Under the pieces are notes generated by a model that had not been told where the DNA came from, did not search any database, and worked only from the letters and a program-made list of their open reading frames with translations. 64,000 nucleotides of DNA from Thiothrix sp. (GTDB lineage: Bacteria; Pseudomonadota; Gammaproteobacteria; Thiotrichales; Thiotrichaceae): contig NZ_JAQTLS010000006.1 in the NCBI RefSeq assembly GCF_028714775.1, positions 89,731-153,730 of the forward strand, written 5' to 3'. Shown piece after piece: positions 9,588 to 18,796 of the stretch. Positions within the stretch are counted from its first letter, which is position 1. Each line of letters opens with the position of its first letter. Made by a program: the position numbers and the translations under genes.

Positions 9588-12500
9588 ATGCACCTGTTAC
9601 CCAAATATATTGACCTCCTGGCTGACGGCAACCTTCCCCAGCCGGTTTTGTTTAATGTGTTTGACACCGCCACCATTGAGCGTGGTTTAAGCTACTTTGC
9701 TGCTGGCAAGGTTGTCAGCTTCCATGCCGAAAAAAGCGCTAATGGCAATGTATCCTTACACGCCAAAGTTCAAGGCAGTGGCAAAAAGCCGTATTTGACG
9801 GTGGTCAATTACAATGAAAATGCACCCAAGTGGATTACGGGCGTATGCACTTGCCCCGTGACCATGAGCTGCAAACACACGGTTGCGGCACTGTTTGCCT
9901 ACCTTGAATACGCTTCCCGCCAAAAGGTGATTGAAACCCTGCGCAAGGGGACTCCACTGTTTACGGCGGCTAGCTTGCCAACGGCACGTGCGGCTTCCGT
10001 TAACCCGATAGATATGTGGTTACAGACGGTAGCGATGGCGGGTAAACCCACGACCAGTTCGGAACAGGCAAGCGTAGAATCCGCACCTTACCAAAGCCAA
10101 TTGCTGTATTTGTTGCATACCGACCTGCGTAGGCAGGGCTTGGTGACACTCGGTTTGTATAAATCCTCGCTGCTGAAAAAAGGCGGCTATGGCAAACCGG
10201 CGGCAGTGGCTTTGGATAGCCTGCTGACCACGCAACGCGCACGCAGCTACCATTACGAGCCGCATGATTTGATGATTGCGCAACTGCTGGCGGTTCCCGA
10301 CTTACGCTTTTCGCCTTACTGGAACAGCGGTGCGCTGACAGGTAAAACGGGCGAGCAAGTATTAACCGAAGTGCTGAAAACCGGGCGTTTGTTTTGGTCA
10401 ACGGTAGAAGGTTGGAAGCACGATGCGCGTGCCTTGCAGGCGGGTGAACCGCGCTATTTCCAGTTCCAGTGGAAGAAAAACGAGGCGGCGCAATACACCG
10501 TCAGTTTGGAACCCGAGCAAGCCATAGACATGCACTTCTGGCTGAACGGCAAGGCGTGGTACGTCGACAACCGCACCTTGGAATGCGGGTTGTTGGAACA
10601 CCCCGACCTCAATCCGCAACAGGTAGAAAAGCTGCTTAATGCCCCGCCGATCCCCGAGGAGCAAGCCGAAGCAGTCAGCGAACGTTTGCTGGAATTATTG
10701 CCTGATGCAGATATTCCCGCACCTTCCCCCAAAGCCCGCCAGCAAGTGGAAGACCTGCTCAGCGAATTGCAGCCCGGTTTGCTGTTGCAGTCGGTGCATC
10801 TGCCGGAATTGGGTCGCACTGTCCACACGGCTTGCGTAAGCTTCAATTACAGTGGGCATATCTTGCGCCCTGAAACACCCGCTGTGACCAGTTTGTTGAA
10901 GGTGAATGGTACGCGCTACCGTATTCACCGTGACAAAGAGGGCGAACAGGAAGCTATCGACGCCTTACGGGATTACGGTTTTGAGCCTGCCCCTGCGCGG
11001 TTTTCCAGCCTGCACCCGCTGGATATGCTGATGTTGGCTGAAAGTAAGACGTTATCGGCCTTGCGCTGGCATGATTTCCTTGATCACGGCTTAGACGCGC
11101 TGCGGCTAGATGGCTGGAATATCACCTTGGCGGATAATTTTGACCTGCAATTCGACTTGGTAGACGACCTCGAAGCCGTTTGGGAGGAAAGCGATAGCGG
11201 TACAGATTGGTTTGAAATCAGCCTCGGCTTTGAAGTCGAGGGTCAGCGCATCAACTTACTGCCAATTCTGGTTGAAATGTTGTCACAGATGGAAAGCCCG
11301 CAAGCCCTGCGCGACCTGTTGCAACGCCAAGAATACATCCTCGTGCCCGTTTCTGAGAGCCGTTGGGCAAAGCTCGAATCCCGCCGCCTCGAAAGCATCA
11401 TGGAAACCTTGGTTGAACTCTACGATCACCAGCCATTGAACGCTGACGGCAATCTGGAACTGAGTAAATACCAAGGCGCAAACCTTGCCGACCTGCTCAA
11501 TGCCCCCGGTATGAAATGGAAAGGCGCGGAAGAACTTTTGGCGCTGACCCAAAAGCTCAAAGATTTCAGCGGCATCCAAACCGTTACCTTGCCGGAAGGT
11601 TTGAACGCCGACTTGCGCCCCTACCAGCACGAAGGTATCAACTGGCTGCAATTCCTGCGCGAATACCAATTTAACGGCACGCTGGCGGATGACATGGGCT
11701 TGGGCAAAACCCTGCAAGCCTTGGCGCATTTGTTGCTGGAAAAGCAAAGCGGGCGCATGGATTTGCCTTCCCTCGTGATTGCGCCCACCAGCCTGATGGG
11801 CAACTGGCGGCGCGAAGCGGCAAAGTTCACCCCCGATTTGCGCGTGCAGATTGTCCACGGCTCTGATCGCCAACAGCATTTTGATTCCTTCAGCGAATAC
11901 GATGTGATCCTCACCACCTACCCGCTGATGCTGCGTGACGAAGAGCAATACCAACGGCAGGCGTTCCACTACCTGATCCTTGATGAAGCGCAAGCCATCA
12001 AGAATGCCGCCTCCAAAACCACACAGGTCATTTACACCCTCAAAGCCCGCCACCGCCTGTGCCTGACCGGGACGCCGCTGGAAAACCACCTCGGTGAACT
12101 GTGGTCGATGTACCATTTCCTGATGCCCGGTTTTCTGGGGGCGCATGAAAAATTTACTCGGCTGTTCCGTTCCCCGATTGAAAAGCAGGGCGATATGGGG
12201 CGGCAGCAACAACTACGCAACCGTGTGCAACCCTTCATGCTGCGTCGCACCAAGGAGCATGTCGCCAGCGAATTGCCACCCAAAAGCGAAATCATCCGTA
12301 GCGTAGCGCTGGATGGCAAACAACGTGACCTGTACGAAACTGTGCGGCTAGCGATGGATAAAAAGGTGCAGGAAGAAATCAGCAAGAAAGGTTTCGCCCG
12401 CAGCCAAATCATGATCCTCGATGCCCTGCTGAAGCTGCGCCAAGTGTGCTGTGACCCGCGTCTGGTCAAACTTGAAAAAGCGCAAAAGGTCAAACAGTCA

Positions 12501-13016
12501 GCCAAGCTCGAATTGCTCATGACTCTGTTGCCGGAAATGCTGGAAGAAGGGCGCAAGGTGCTGCTGTTTTCGCAATTCACCTCCATGCTGGCGCTGATTG
12601 AGGAAGAGTTGGTCAAAGAGGACATCAGTTACAGCAAGTTAACTGGGCAGACCAAAAACCGCGACGAGGCGGTGGCAATGTTCCAAGAGGGTGACGCAAA
12701 AGTGTTCCTGATCAGCTTGAAGGCAGGGGGGACGGGGCTGAACCTGACTGCTGCTGATACCGTGATCCATTACGACCCATGGTGGAATCCAGCGGTGGAG
12801 CAGCAGGCCACTGACCGTGCCTACCGCATAGGGCAGGATAAGCCGGTGTTTGTCTACAAGCTGATTACAGAAGAAACCGTGGAGGAAAAAATCCTCAAGC
12901 TGCAAGAAAAGAAGCAAGCACTGGCAGATGGGCTATATTCAGACAAGGAAGCCGACGAAGGGTTACGTTTCAGTGCCGATGATCTGATGGATTTGCTGAA
13001 GCCGCTTGAAAAGTAG
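9588..13016 (+). CDS. SWIM zinc-finger SNF2-family helicase
   Basis: A 1142-residue protein. Near residues 86-106 is a SWIM zinc finger (CTCPVTMSCKH, the C-X-C...C-X-H pattern). A long middle region follows, and from about residue 670 a SNF2/RapA-type ATPase: Walker A DDMGLGKTLQ near 700, DEAQ box in ILDEAQAIKN near 800, SLTGTPLEN-like LCLTGTPLENH, and motif VI QATDRAYRIGQ near 1075. Bacterial SNF2 proteins of this kind are DNA translocases linked to transcription recycling or DNA repair; the precise role is unknown. It appears monocistronic, with tRNA-Leu following. Confidence 0.92.
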   Translation: MHLLPKYIDLLADGNLPQPVLFNVFDTATIERGLSYFAAGKVVSFHAEKSANGNVSLHAKVQGSGKKPYLTVVNYNENAPKWITGVCTCPVTMSCKHTVAALFAYLEYASRQKVIETLRKGTPLFTAASLPTARAASVNPIDMWLQTVAMAGKPTTSSEQASVESAPYQSQLLYLLHTDLRRQGLVTLGLYKSSLLKKGGYGKPAAVALDSLLTTQRARSYHYEPHDLMIAQLLAVPDLRFSPYWNSGALTGKTGEQVLTEVLKTGRLFWSTVEGWKHDARALQAGEPRYFQFQWKKNEAAQYTVSLEPEQAIDMHFWLNGKAWYVDNRTLECGLLEHPDLNPQQVEKLLNAPPIPEEQAEAVSERLLELLPDADIPAPSPKARQQVEDLLSELQPGLLLQSVHLPELGRTVHTACVSFNYSGHILRPETPAVTSLLKVNGTRYRIHRDKEGEQEAIDALRDYGFEPAPARFSSLHPLDMLMLAESKTLSALRWHDFLDHGLDALRLDGWNITLADNFDLQFDLVDDLEAVWEESDSGTDWFEISLGFEVEGQRINLLPILVEMLSQMESPQALRDLLQRQEYILVPVSESRWAKLESRRLESIMETLVELYDHQPLNADGNLELSKYQGANLADLLNAPGMKWKGAEELLALTQKLKDFSGIQTVTLPEGLNADLRPYQHEGINWLQFLREYQFNGTLADDMGLGKTLQALAHLLLEKQSGRMDLPSLVIAPTSLMGNWRREAAKFTPDLRVQIVHGSDRQQHFDSFSEYDVILTTYPLMLRDEEQYQRQAFHYLILDEAQAIKNAASKTTQVIYTLKARHRLCLTGTPLENHLGELWSMYHFLMPGFLGAHEKFTRLFRSPIEKQGDMGRQQQLRNRVQPFMLRRTKEHVASELPPKSEIIRSVALDGKQRDLYETVRLAMDKKVQEEISKKGFARSQIMILDALLKLRQVCCDPRLVKLEKAQKVKQSAKLELLMTLLPEMLEEGRKVLLFSQFTSMLALIEEELVKEDISYSKLTGQTKNRDEAVAMFQEGDAKVFLISLKAGGTGLNLTAADTVIHYDPWWNPAVEQQATDRAYRIGQDKPVFVYKLITEETVEEKILKLQEKKQALADGLYSDKEADEGLRFSADDLMDLLKPLEK

Positions 13017-13093
13017 CCTCAGCGTTGCGTTGGTGGCGCTGAATCCCTATAATGCACGCCTTACTTTTGCTTAAGCTTTCAGCTATCCCTCTT

Positions 13094-13180
13094 GCCCGGA
13101 TGGCGAAATAGGTAGACGCAAGGGACTTAAAATCCCTCGACAGCGATGTCATGCCGGTTCGACCCCGGCTCCGGGCACCA
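13094..13180 (+). tRNA. tRNA-Leu (anticodon TAA)
   Basis: The acceptor strands GCCCGGA and TCCGGGC pair perfectly. The anticodon stem AGGGA/TCCCT encloses the loop CTTAAAA (anticodon TAA). A long variable arm marks a class II tRNA, the T arm contains GGTTCGACCCC, and the CCA end is encoded at 13178-13180. It marks the border between core genes and the CRISPR island; no attachment-site repeat of its 3' end was noticed. Confidence 0.96.
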
Positions 13181-13476
13181 TTAATACGTCAAACGAACTC
13201 CGTTAAATCAGCAAGTTAAGTGATTTTTTGTTCGTTGTCAAAAAGCCAACGTTTTTCGTTACTATGTCGGTGCTACGTTGGTCATCATGGCTGTGGCATT
13301 ACCCTTGCGGATACGGTTGACATTTTTTGAGAGTGTGAATCCAGCCGCCAGTGTGTGCTGCTCCTGCGCCATCATTGCGGCGTATTCCCCCCAAGTCTGA
13401 AAACCATCACCCTGTATCCCTGCCTGTCCCCAGTGTTTAGGTCAACGCTCCTGAGCGTCTTCGGCTTTTTCCCCAC
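13181..13476. other. Trailer-side intergenic region of CRISPR array 1
   Basis: No supported gene. It contains a hairpin-capable inverted pair CCAACGT (13246-13252) and ACGTTGG (13275-13281). A second short stem, ACGCT/AGCGT at 13445-13458, is followed seven bases later by TTTTT and could end plus-strand transcription coming from tRNA-Leu. It is less AT-rich than the other flank of the array, which supports this being the trailer end. Confidence 0.5.
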
Positions 13477-15197
13477 TGTCAGAGGTTGTTTCAAACAGGG
13501 CAGCATTCAAACCGTTTCACTTCTGGAGCCACCGAGTCTCACAGTGTCTTAATCCCTTCTCAAACAGGGCAGCATTCAAACCTGTGTTTGAGCTGCTGAA
13601 ACGCGCGGGCTACCCCCTTAATCCCTTCTCAAACAGGGCAGCATTCAAACGATTGATACATGATCTGACTGAAAAGTGTTGGTACCCTTAATCCCTTCTC
13701 AAACAGGGCAGCATTCAAACCCTTTGGCCGTTGGCTGGAATGTACAGTTTGTGTCGCCCTTAATCCCTTCTCAAACAGGGCAGCATTCAAACGCCGTCAC
13801 TCCGAAAGCAAAGGTGAAGGCCGCAGGTGTCTTAATCCCTTCTCAAACAGGGCAGCATTCAAACGCCCTTAGCGAAGGGCAACATTTTAAGATGGCCGTC
13901 TTAATCCCTTCTCAAACAGGGCAGCATTCAAACCTTTCTGGATTTACTGCTGGAGTAGCTTTTTTCAGTCTTAATCCCTTCTCAAACAGGGCAGCATTCA
14001 AACCGCAGTTGCCAAAGCACTGGAGGCTGTAAAAGTGTCTTAATCCCTTCTCAAACAGGGCAGCATTCAAACAATGGAATCCATAACGCTGCTGGTACTC
14101 TTGTAACGTCTTAATCCCTTCTCAAACAGGGCAGCATTCAAACTAAGATGGCCTGTATTGGCGCAACCACTGAGAATGTCTTAATCCCTTCTCAAACAGG
14201 GCAGCATTCAAACAGATAGATTTGTTAACTTCCTTAAAGTAGGAAGGTCTTAATCCCTTCTCAAACAGGGCAGCATTCAAACAGGAAGATTAAAATAATA
14301 GGCAGCAACACTACCGTCTTAATCCCTTCTCAAACAGGGCAGCATTCAAACGGCAATGTTATCGTCAGTACCGTATGCAGCTATTAGTCTTAATCCCTTC
14401 TCAAACAGGGCAGCATTCAAACTTTAAGGCCATCTATACTGGTTTTCTGAAGTTAGTCTTAATCCCTTCTCAAACAGGGCAGCATTCAAACACTGTCTTG
14501 GTATTGGGTATGCCAAGGTGATTGAGGTCTTAATCCCTTCTCAAACAGGGCAGCATTCAAACTCATCAGCGACTGAAAGCTTCATCTCTACTGGTAGTCT
14601 TAATCCCTTCTCAAACAGGGCAGCATTCAAACCTATTACCCCAAGTACTTCCATACTTGAGCTAAAGTCTTAATCCCTTCTCAAACAGGGCAGCATTCAA
14701 ACTCCAGTTCAACAAATCAATGATGCCGCGCTGAATGGTCTTAATCCCTTCTCAAACAGGGCAGCATTCAAACCTGAAGAGCATAATTTAGTTGCGTCTG
14801 TGGTTACGTCTTAATCCCTTCTCAAACAGGGCAGCATTCAAACACGCTGGGCGTGGACCACACTGGTTAATGGTGTGAAGTCTTAATCCCTTCTCAAACA
14901 GGGCAGCATTCAAACGGTACCATTGAGGAAGTCAACAGTTATGTTGATGTCTTAATCCCTTCTCAAACAGGGCAGCATTCAAACTTTCTGCAAAACAGGA
15001 AACAGTTGGCGATCTATTAGTCTTAATCCCTTCTCAAACAGGGCAGCATTCAAACATTAAATGACAGGATAGAGACGCCGAACGAGTTTAGTCTTAATCC
15101 CTTCTCAAACAGGGCAGCATTCAAACGGTTGATGTTGACGATATTGAAGATGGTTATGATTGTCTTAATCCCTTCTCAAACAGGGCAGCATTCAAAC
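13477..15197 (-). CRISPR. CRISPR array 1: 25 repeats, 24 spacers
   Basis: Repeats are 36 bases. On the plus strand they begin GTCTTAATCCC and end GCAGCATTCAAAC, so on the minus strand they begin GTTTGAATGC and end GGGATTAAGAC. Full repeats start at 13546, 13615, 13685, 13757, 13829 and so on to 15162; spacers are about 33-37 bases. The leftmost unit (13477-13512) keeps only its last 22 bases, and the next few left-hand units have CCC in place of GTC at their left end. On the minus strand this decay affects the 3' end of the leader-distal repeats, which is the usual trailer pattern. Together with the minus-strand cas genes to the right, this argues for transcription on the minus strand from a leader at 15198-15446. 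Confidence 0.97.
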
Positions 15198-15446
15198 CCC
15201 GTGCTTCGTAAAAATATTTTAAATTTCAACGAGTTGCGGTGTATGAAAAATGACATCAAATCGACACTTCAGAGTTAGCATTTTACAGCGCATGGATCGA
15301 ATACGAATAGACCAGTAACAGCCATACACGACATGGTTTCAGTCGACAAATTTTACAAGAACATGGGTAAACACCATTACCCATACCTCCATAATAAAAC
15401 GAAACGCTCAGCCGGACTATGTTTTTCCGACCAGCGCCGCATAAGA
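15198..15446 (-). promoter_or_regulatory. Probable leader of CRISPR array 1
   Basis: The 249 bases between the reverse transcriptase stop and the first intact repeat hold no supported gene. They are AT-rich next to the array (for example GTAAAAATATTTTAAATTTC at 15208-15227). Position, composition and the repeat-decay pattern mark it as the leader where new spacers would be inserted and crRNA transcription starts. No specific promoter could be assigned. Confidence 0.55.
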
Positions 15447-16289
15447 TTATGCGGCAACCCGTCTGGCCTCTGGCAACGGCTCACCGAGGAAGATGACCCG
15501 GCGGTTACTACGGATGACGCGGGTTTTCTCTGGGTGCAACGTCAAGCCCATGTCATTGAGTTTTTTACGGGCGAACACCAAGGCTTTTTCTGCCTTACCC
15601 TGATCGGTGGCGAACAACAGGAAATCATCCGCAAAGCGCACGAATGGGATGTGGGCATTACCCAATGCTTGGTCAAACTCGTTCATGTACAAGTTGCAGA
15701 ACATCGGTGACAAAATCGCCCCTTGCGAAATCCCCCGCGAAGTCCCAAACAAGCTGCTGCTGTGGACACCCTGTTTCAGCCATTTGTCGATCAGGTTGAG
15801 TGCGTCGCTGTCTTTGATGAAGGCTTTCAACTTCTTTTGCAGTGGCGTCAGCGGGATATTGTCAAAGAACTTGCTGATGTCCGCATCCACCAGCCAATCC
15901 TGCCCGATCCGCACCCGTTCCTTGGTCTTGTCCAAGGCCATTTTGACACTGCGCCCACGCCGGTAAGCGTAGCTGTCATGATGGAAAATGGCCTCTGCAT
16001 TCGGTTCCAGCACAATCAGCAAAGCACGCTGCACCAGCTTGTCCCGCAAGTATTGCGCAGAAATGATACGTTGCTTGCCATCGGGCTTGGTCATTGCAAA
16101 CTGGCGCAGTGGCTCCGGCTGGTAACGCCCGGATAATACATCCTCCCGGCAAGTCAGCAAGTGGCGCATCAGGTTGCGCTGCAACTGGTCGCGGTCAACC
16201 GTCACCGACCACGGCGTATGCTCGGTTTTCAGCAAATTCCATGCCTTGTCCAGAATGTCAGGCTGCATCGCCGTTTCAAGAATGCTCAT
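15447..16289 (-). CDS. CRISPR-associated reverse transcriptase (stand-alone)
   Basis: A 280-residue RT of the group II intron-like class used by type III adaptation modules to capture spacers from RNA. Visible motifs are PDGKQRIIS, the motif A Asp in VDADISKFFDNI (D137), RGISQGAILSP, the catalytic pair in FVRFADDFLLF (D221, D222; FADD instead of the usual YADD), LTLHPEKTRV and VIFLGE. The protein ends just after the last palm motif, so it lacks the thumb/X and endonuclease parts of intron RTs. It is not fused to Cas1, unlike many CRISPR RTs, but lies 15 bases downstream of cas1 in the same operon and directly before the array leader. The ATG at 16289 has GGGGAAAG upstream. Confidence 0.93.
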   Translation of the reverse strand: MSILETAMQPDILDKAWNLLKTEHTPWSVTVDRDQLQRNLMRHLLTCREDVLSGRYQPEPLRQFAMTKPDGKQRIISAQYLRDKLVQRALLIVLEPNAEAIFHHDSYAYRRGRSVKMALDKTKERVRIGQDWLVDADISKFFDNIPLTPLQKKLKAFIKDSDALNLIDKWLKQGVHSSSLFGTSRGISQGAILSPMFCNLYMNEFDQALGNAHIPFVRFADDFLLFATDQGKAEKALVFARKKLNDMGLTLHPEKTRVIRSNRRVIFLGEPLPEARRVAA

Positions 16290-16304
16290 GGTCTTTCCCC
16301 CTTG

Positions 16305-17300
16305 TTATCCCAAATCAGTTTGCTTTAACACATCACGCACACGCATCACCTGCCCATTGATGATTTCCCCCAAACCCGCGTGGGGCCAATCGCCACCCCC
16401 ATCAGGACAAAATGGGCGCGGGCAATGCTGGCGGAATTGCGCCCAAGCCGCATAAAACAGTGGGCGCACCCCCTTGCTCAGGCGGCAACCTTCGGCTTCA
16501 CGGTAGTAAAAACTGCCCTTATCCAAGCGGGTGTTATGCAACCACCCCAACACAAAGGCATCCACACTGGCGCGGAAGATTTCCAGCACATCCAGCGGCA
16601 AGGACTCACGTCCCGGATAATCTTGGTGCAAAAAACCCAACGCCGGGTCGAACCCCGCCAGCAACACGGCATGGCGCACTTCCCCCAGCATCAGCGTATA
16701 CCCCAACGACAACAACGCATTGACCGGATCACGCGGCGGTTGGCGGTTGCGCCCATTGAACCCCCATGGTTCTGCCAGCACTGTCCCTAACAGGGCAAAC
16801 CATGCTGCCGCCACTTGGCCTTCCAACCCGGTGAGGCTATTGATGCTGGCGGCATCCGGCAGTTTCGCCAAGGTTTGTGTCACCTGTTGTTGGAAACGCT
16901 GCACGCCATCAGGGTCAGCAGCAAACAGGCTTTGCAAGCATTGTGCAGGCAAGCTGTAACCCAACAGTTTTTGTTGCACGACATAACGCGCCATCACTAA
17001 CTGTTTGCCCGCGTCATCAGCACAACGGTGTTGCATCCGGCGCACGGGCAATTGGGTTGCCAAGCCAGCCCCCAAAAAGGCCGTTTGTTGCTTGCCACGC
17101 AAGTCCACCAAGATGGCGGGCACACCCGCATCAGCCAAGGCACGCCACACCGCGCTTTCCACCAACGGGTTGCCGTAGACCACAACCTGCCCCAACATCT
17201 GGATGGGCACAGTTTTGGCAGGTTCGTCCGGGCGTTCGATACGTAATGCCCCCGTGACATGGCGCACGGTGGTTTCTTTACGGTCAATGACCAGTAACAT
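16305..17300 (-). CDS. cas1: CRISPR integrase Cas1
   Basis: A 331-residue Cas1, the metal-dependent integrase that inserts spacers at the leader-repeat junction. The N-terminal beta domain ends near residue 80; the helical domain carries the likely metal ligands E160 (in LTGLEGQ), H225 (in LGFLHQD) and D237 (in SLPLDVLEIFR), each in the expected context. It lies between cas2 (12 bases upstream) and the reverse transcriptase (15 bases downstream). It is the only cas1 in the window, so it would have to serve both arrays, whose repeats differ at four of 36 positions. Confidence 0.96.
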   Translation of the reverse strand: MLLVIDRKETTVRHVTGALRIERPDEPAKTVPIQMLGQVVVYGNPLVESAVWRALADAGVPAILVDLRGKQQTAFLGAGLATQLPVRRMQHRCADDAGKQLVMARYVVQQKLLGYSLPAQCLQSLFAADPDGVQRFQQQVTQTLAKLPDAASINSLTGLEGQVAAAWFALLGTVLAEPWGFNGRNRQPPRDPVNALLSLGYTLMLGEVRHAVLLAGFDPALGFLHQDYPGRESLPLDVLEIFRASVDAFVLGWLHNTRLDKGSFYYREAEGCRLSKGVRPLFYAAWAQFRQHCPRPFCPDGGGDWPHAGLGEIINGQVMRVRDVLKQTDLG

Positions 17301-17312
17301 GGTTCCCCTCCT

Positions 17313-17645
17313 TTACCCAAATAAGGTTTGCACGACACGACCTATCCAGCCCTGTTCCGGCGTAGCAGCGGCTTTGCCCGCATACAGCCCTTGCATGGCA
17401 TTGCTTTGTTGCCCCGCAGCCCAAATGCTGTGCGGCGAATTCACCGGGTACAGGCGGATGTCATCCTCACGCAGATGCGCCCGTTCACGTACCCCTTGCA
17501 GCGTTTGGGCAAGGTCAGCCGCCGAGCAATGCAGCAAAAACACCGATTTTTGCAGTGGCACGGCCTGTTTTTTCAGGTAGTAATGCACCTTGCGCAAGCG
17601 TTTCTCATCACGCACGTCATACGCCAGAATGTGCCATTGCTTCAT
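17313..17645 (-). CDS. cas2: CRISPR adaptation protein Cas2 (copy b)
   Basis: A 110-residue Cas2 with the typical start KQWHILAYDVRDEKRLRKV, including the conserved Asp at the end of strand 1, and the core KSVFLLHCS strand. The C-terminal 40 residues after DDIRLYPV are longer than usual and may contact Cas1. It follows the other cas2 by 3 bases and precedes cas1 by 12 bases. Two dissimilar cas2 genes in one operon is unusual; they could form a heterodimer or alternate partners. Confidence 0.93.
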   Translation of the reverse strand: MKQWHILAYDVRDEKRLRKVHYYLKKQAVPLQKSVFLLHCSAADLAQTLQGVRERAHLREDDIRLYPVNSPHSIWAAGQQSNAMQGLYAGKAAATPEQGWIGRVVQTLFG

Positions 17646-17648
17646 GGG

Positions 17649-17936
17649 CTAACCCTCGTACCAAAGTGGCGCTTGGAAATGGTGGTTTTGCTTGACCGCC
17701 GTCACCATGCGCGGGGTGCGTTGCTTATCCATCCACGCCAGCATCAGGCTGTCCGTTTGCGGGTCGATTAACCCACTGAGTTGCAGGAACAGCTCCTCCG
17801 CCTCCCGCGAACCCAGTTGGCACTCAAACAGCGAGTATTGGGAAGCCAGCCCCCACGCCTTCAGGCAACGGTGTACCTGACGGCGGCGGCTGTTTTCCAC
17901 AATGTCGTAAGCGATGACGGCGGCGCTGCGTTTCAT
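17649..17936 (-). CDS. cas2: CRISPR adaptation protein Cas2 (copy a)
   Basis: A 95-residue Cas2-fold protein beginning MKRSAAVIAYDIVENSRRRQ, with the strand-1 Asp preserved and the second core strand SQYSLFECQL. It overlaps the radical SAM gene stop by four bases, showing translational coupling between that gene and the adaptation genes. It differs strongly from copy b immediately downstream and from the third cas2 at 33673-34002, so these are not recent duplicates. Confidence 0.92.
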   Translation of the reverse strand: MKRSAAVIAYDIVENSRRRQVHRCLKAWGLASQYSLFECQLGSREAEELFLQLSGLIDPQTDSLMLAWMDKQRTPRMVTAVKQNHHFQAPLWYEG

Positions 17937-18706
17937 GCGTTGACCCCTTGCAGCATGTCCACATGGAAGTTGTCCGCTGTACCGATCACGTCACTGTCGA
18001 GGGCGCGGCGCACACCATCCGCACCGATGAACAGCGCATTATCATGCTGGTTGTGTTCTGCGCCGCAGCGTTTGTGGAAGACGCGGTGTGCGCCATCGGT
18101 GTGCAGCCAGTCACCGCAGGCTTGACGGCTGTAACCGAGTTTTTCCCAGTTCACGGTGCGCAGGTTAGCGGTGCAGGTATCATCACCGAACATCTCGATC
18201 ACCTTGCAGTCCACGCCCAGTTCACGGGTGCGTTTCACGAACTCAGCAGTTTCCTGCACGTCACGCAGTGGGTGGTTGACCCGCAGTTGCACGGGGAACT
18301 GTTGCGCGAGGCGGATGCTGCCTAGCACGTTGTGGATGCTGATGCCCATGCTGGCCTGTTGCGTTGCCGGGTCGAACGAGTCGATGTGCATTTTCAGCTC
18401 GTCGAGGTACGGCAGGGCGGCTTGCAGCAGTTGCGGATGGCCTGCGTGTGAGTCCATCGAGACGTGCGTGCCGGTAGCTTTGCACTGGCGGGCGATTTCA
18501 CCCACTTGCTTGTGCAGGGTTGGTTCACCACCGCTGAGGATGATTTCCGCCGGAACGATGTTCGCCGCCGCCAGTTTGTCGAGGATCGACGTGACCGTGT
18601 GCAGATGCAGCAATGATGCACCTTGTTTGTCCTGCCCTTCGTTGTGGCAGTAAGCGCAGGTAGCCGTGCAGCGGCTGGTCAGCAGGAAGCGGATTTTCAG
18701 TGCCAT
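17933..18706 (-). CDS. Radical SAM protein in the CRISPR adaptation operon
   Basis: A 257-residue radical SAM enzyme. The cluster motif C-X3-C-X2-C is in SRCTATCAYCHNEG (near residues 13-20) and the SAM-binding SGGEP motif is in EIILSGGEPTLH. Three further Cys lie in the C-terminal part (in DDTC, QACGDW and KRCGAEH) and might bind an auxiliary cluster, but the arrangement is not an obvious SPASM domain. It is not viperin-like. The family normally performs radical chemistry on peptides, nucleic acids or cofactors; the substrate here is unknown. It overlaps cas2 by four bases and lies downstream of four very short genes, three of which encode hydrophobic peptides with a Cys-X-Cys tail, so a peptide substrate is an attractive guess. 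Confidence 0.88.
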   Translation of the reverse strand: MALKIRFLLTSRCTATCAYCHNEGQDKQGASLLHLHTVTSILDKLAAANIVPAEIILSGGEPTLHKQVGEIARQCKATGTHVSMDSHAGHPQLLQAALPYLDELKMHIDSFDPATQQASMGISIHNVLGSIRLAQQFPVQLRVNHPLRDVQETAEFVKRTRELGVDCKVIEMFGDDTCTANLRTVNWEKLGYSRQACGDWLHTDGAHRVFHKRCGAEHNQHDNALFIGADGVRRALDSDVIGTADNFHVDMLQGVNA

Positions 18707-18763
18707 GCGGAATCACCTCATTGGTTATTGCGTTTGTGGGAGTTGAATGGTTCGCATAGGGTT

Positions 18764-18785
18764 GGGCAGCCCCGCAGGGCTACCC
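18764..18785 (-). other. Hairpin between small gene 1 and the radical SAM gene
   Basis: GGGCAGCCC (18764-18772) and GGGCTACCC (18777-18785) form a nine-pair stem with one G-U pair and a four-base loop. No T-run follows on the minus strand, so it is more likely an mRNA stability or processing element, or a partial terminator, than a full terminator. Confidence 0.6.
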
Positions 18786-18796
18786 GCTGGTGTGCG

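Noticed and set aside
11283..12212. A 309-codon minus-strand frame opposite the SNF2 helicase.
   Set aside because: The plus-strand gene carries clear helicase motifs over the same bases; the antisense frame has no recognisable domain.
13094..13200. tRNA-Leu as an integration site for the CRISPR island.
   Set aside because: No repeat of the tRNA 3' end was found at the other side of the island, and no integrase gene is present.
13676..14032. A 118-codon open frame with a repeated peptide (LIPSQTGQHSN) that might look like a repeat protein.
   Set aside because: It is a read-through of the CRISPR repeats of array 1; the repeated peptide is the repeat itself.
13477..15197. Plus-strand transcription of array 1, suggested by repeat ends ATTCAAAC resembling the common ATTGAAAC handle.
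   Set aside because: Repeat decay, the AT-rich flank and the cas gene direction all favour the minus strand, where the repeat ends ATTAAGAC, also close to the common handle.
15723..17771. Several plus-strand frames of 100-147 codons across the RT, cas1 and cas2 genes.
   Set aside because: They overlap well-supported minus-strand genes with catalytic motifs and are typical shadows.
17933..18706. A prokaryotic viperin (antiviral radical SAM enzyme).
   Set aside because: The cluster motif context (SRCTATCAYCHNEG) and the rest of the protein do not match viperins.
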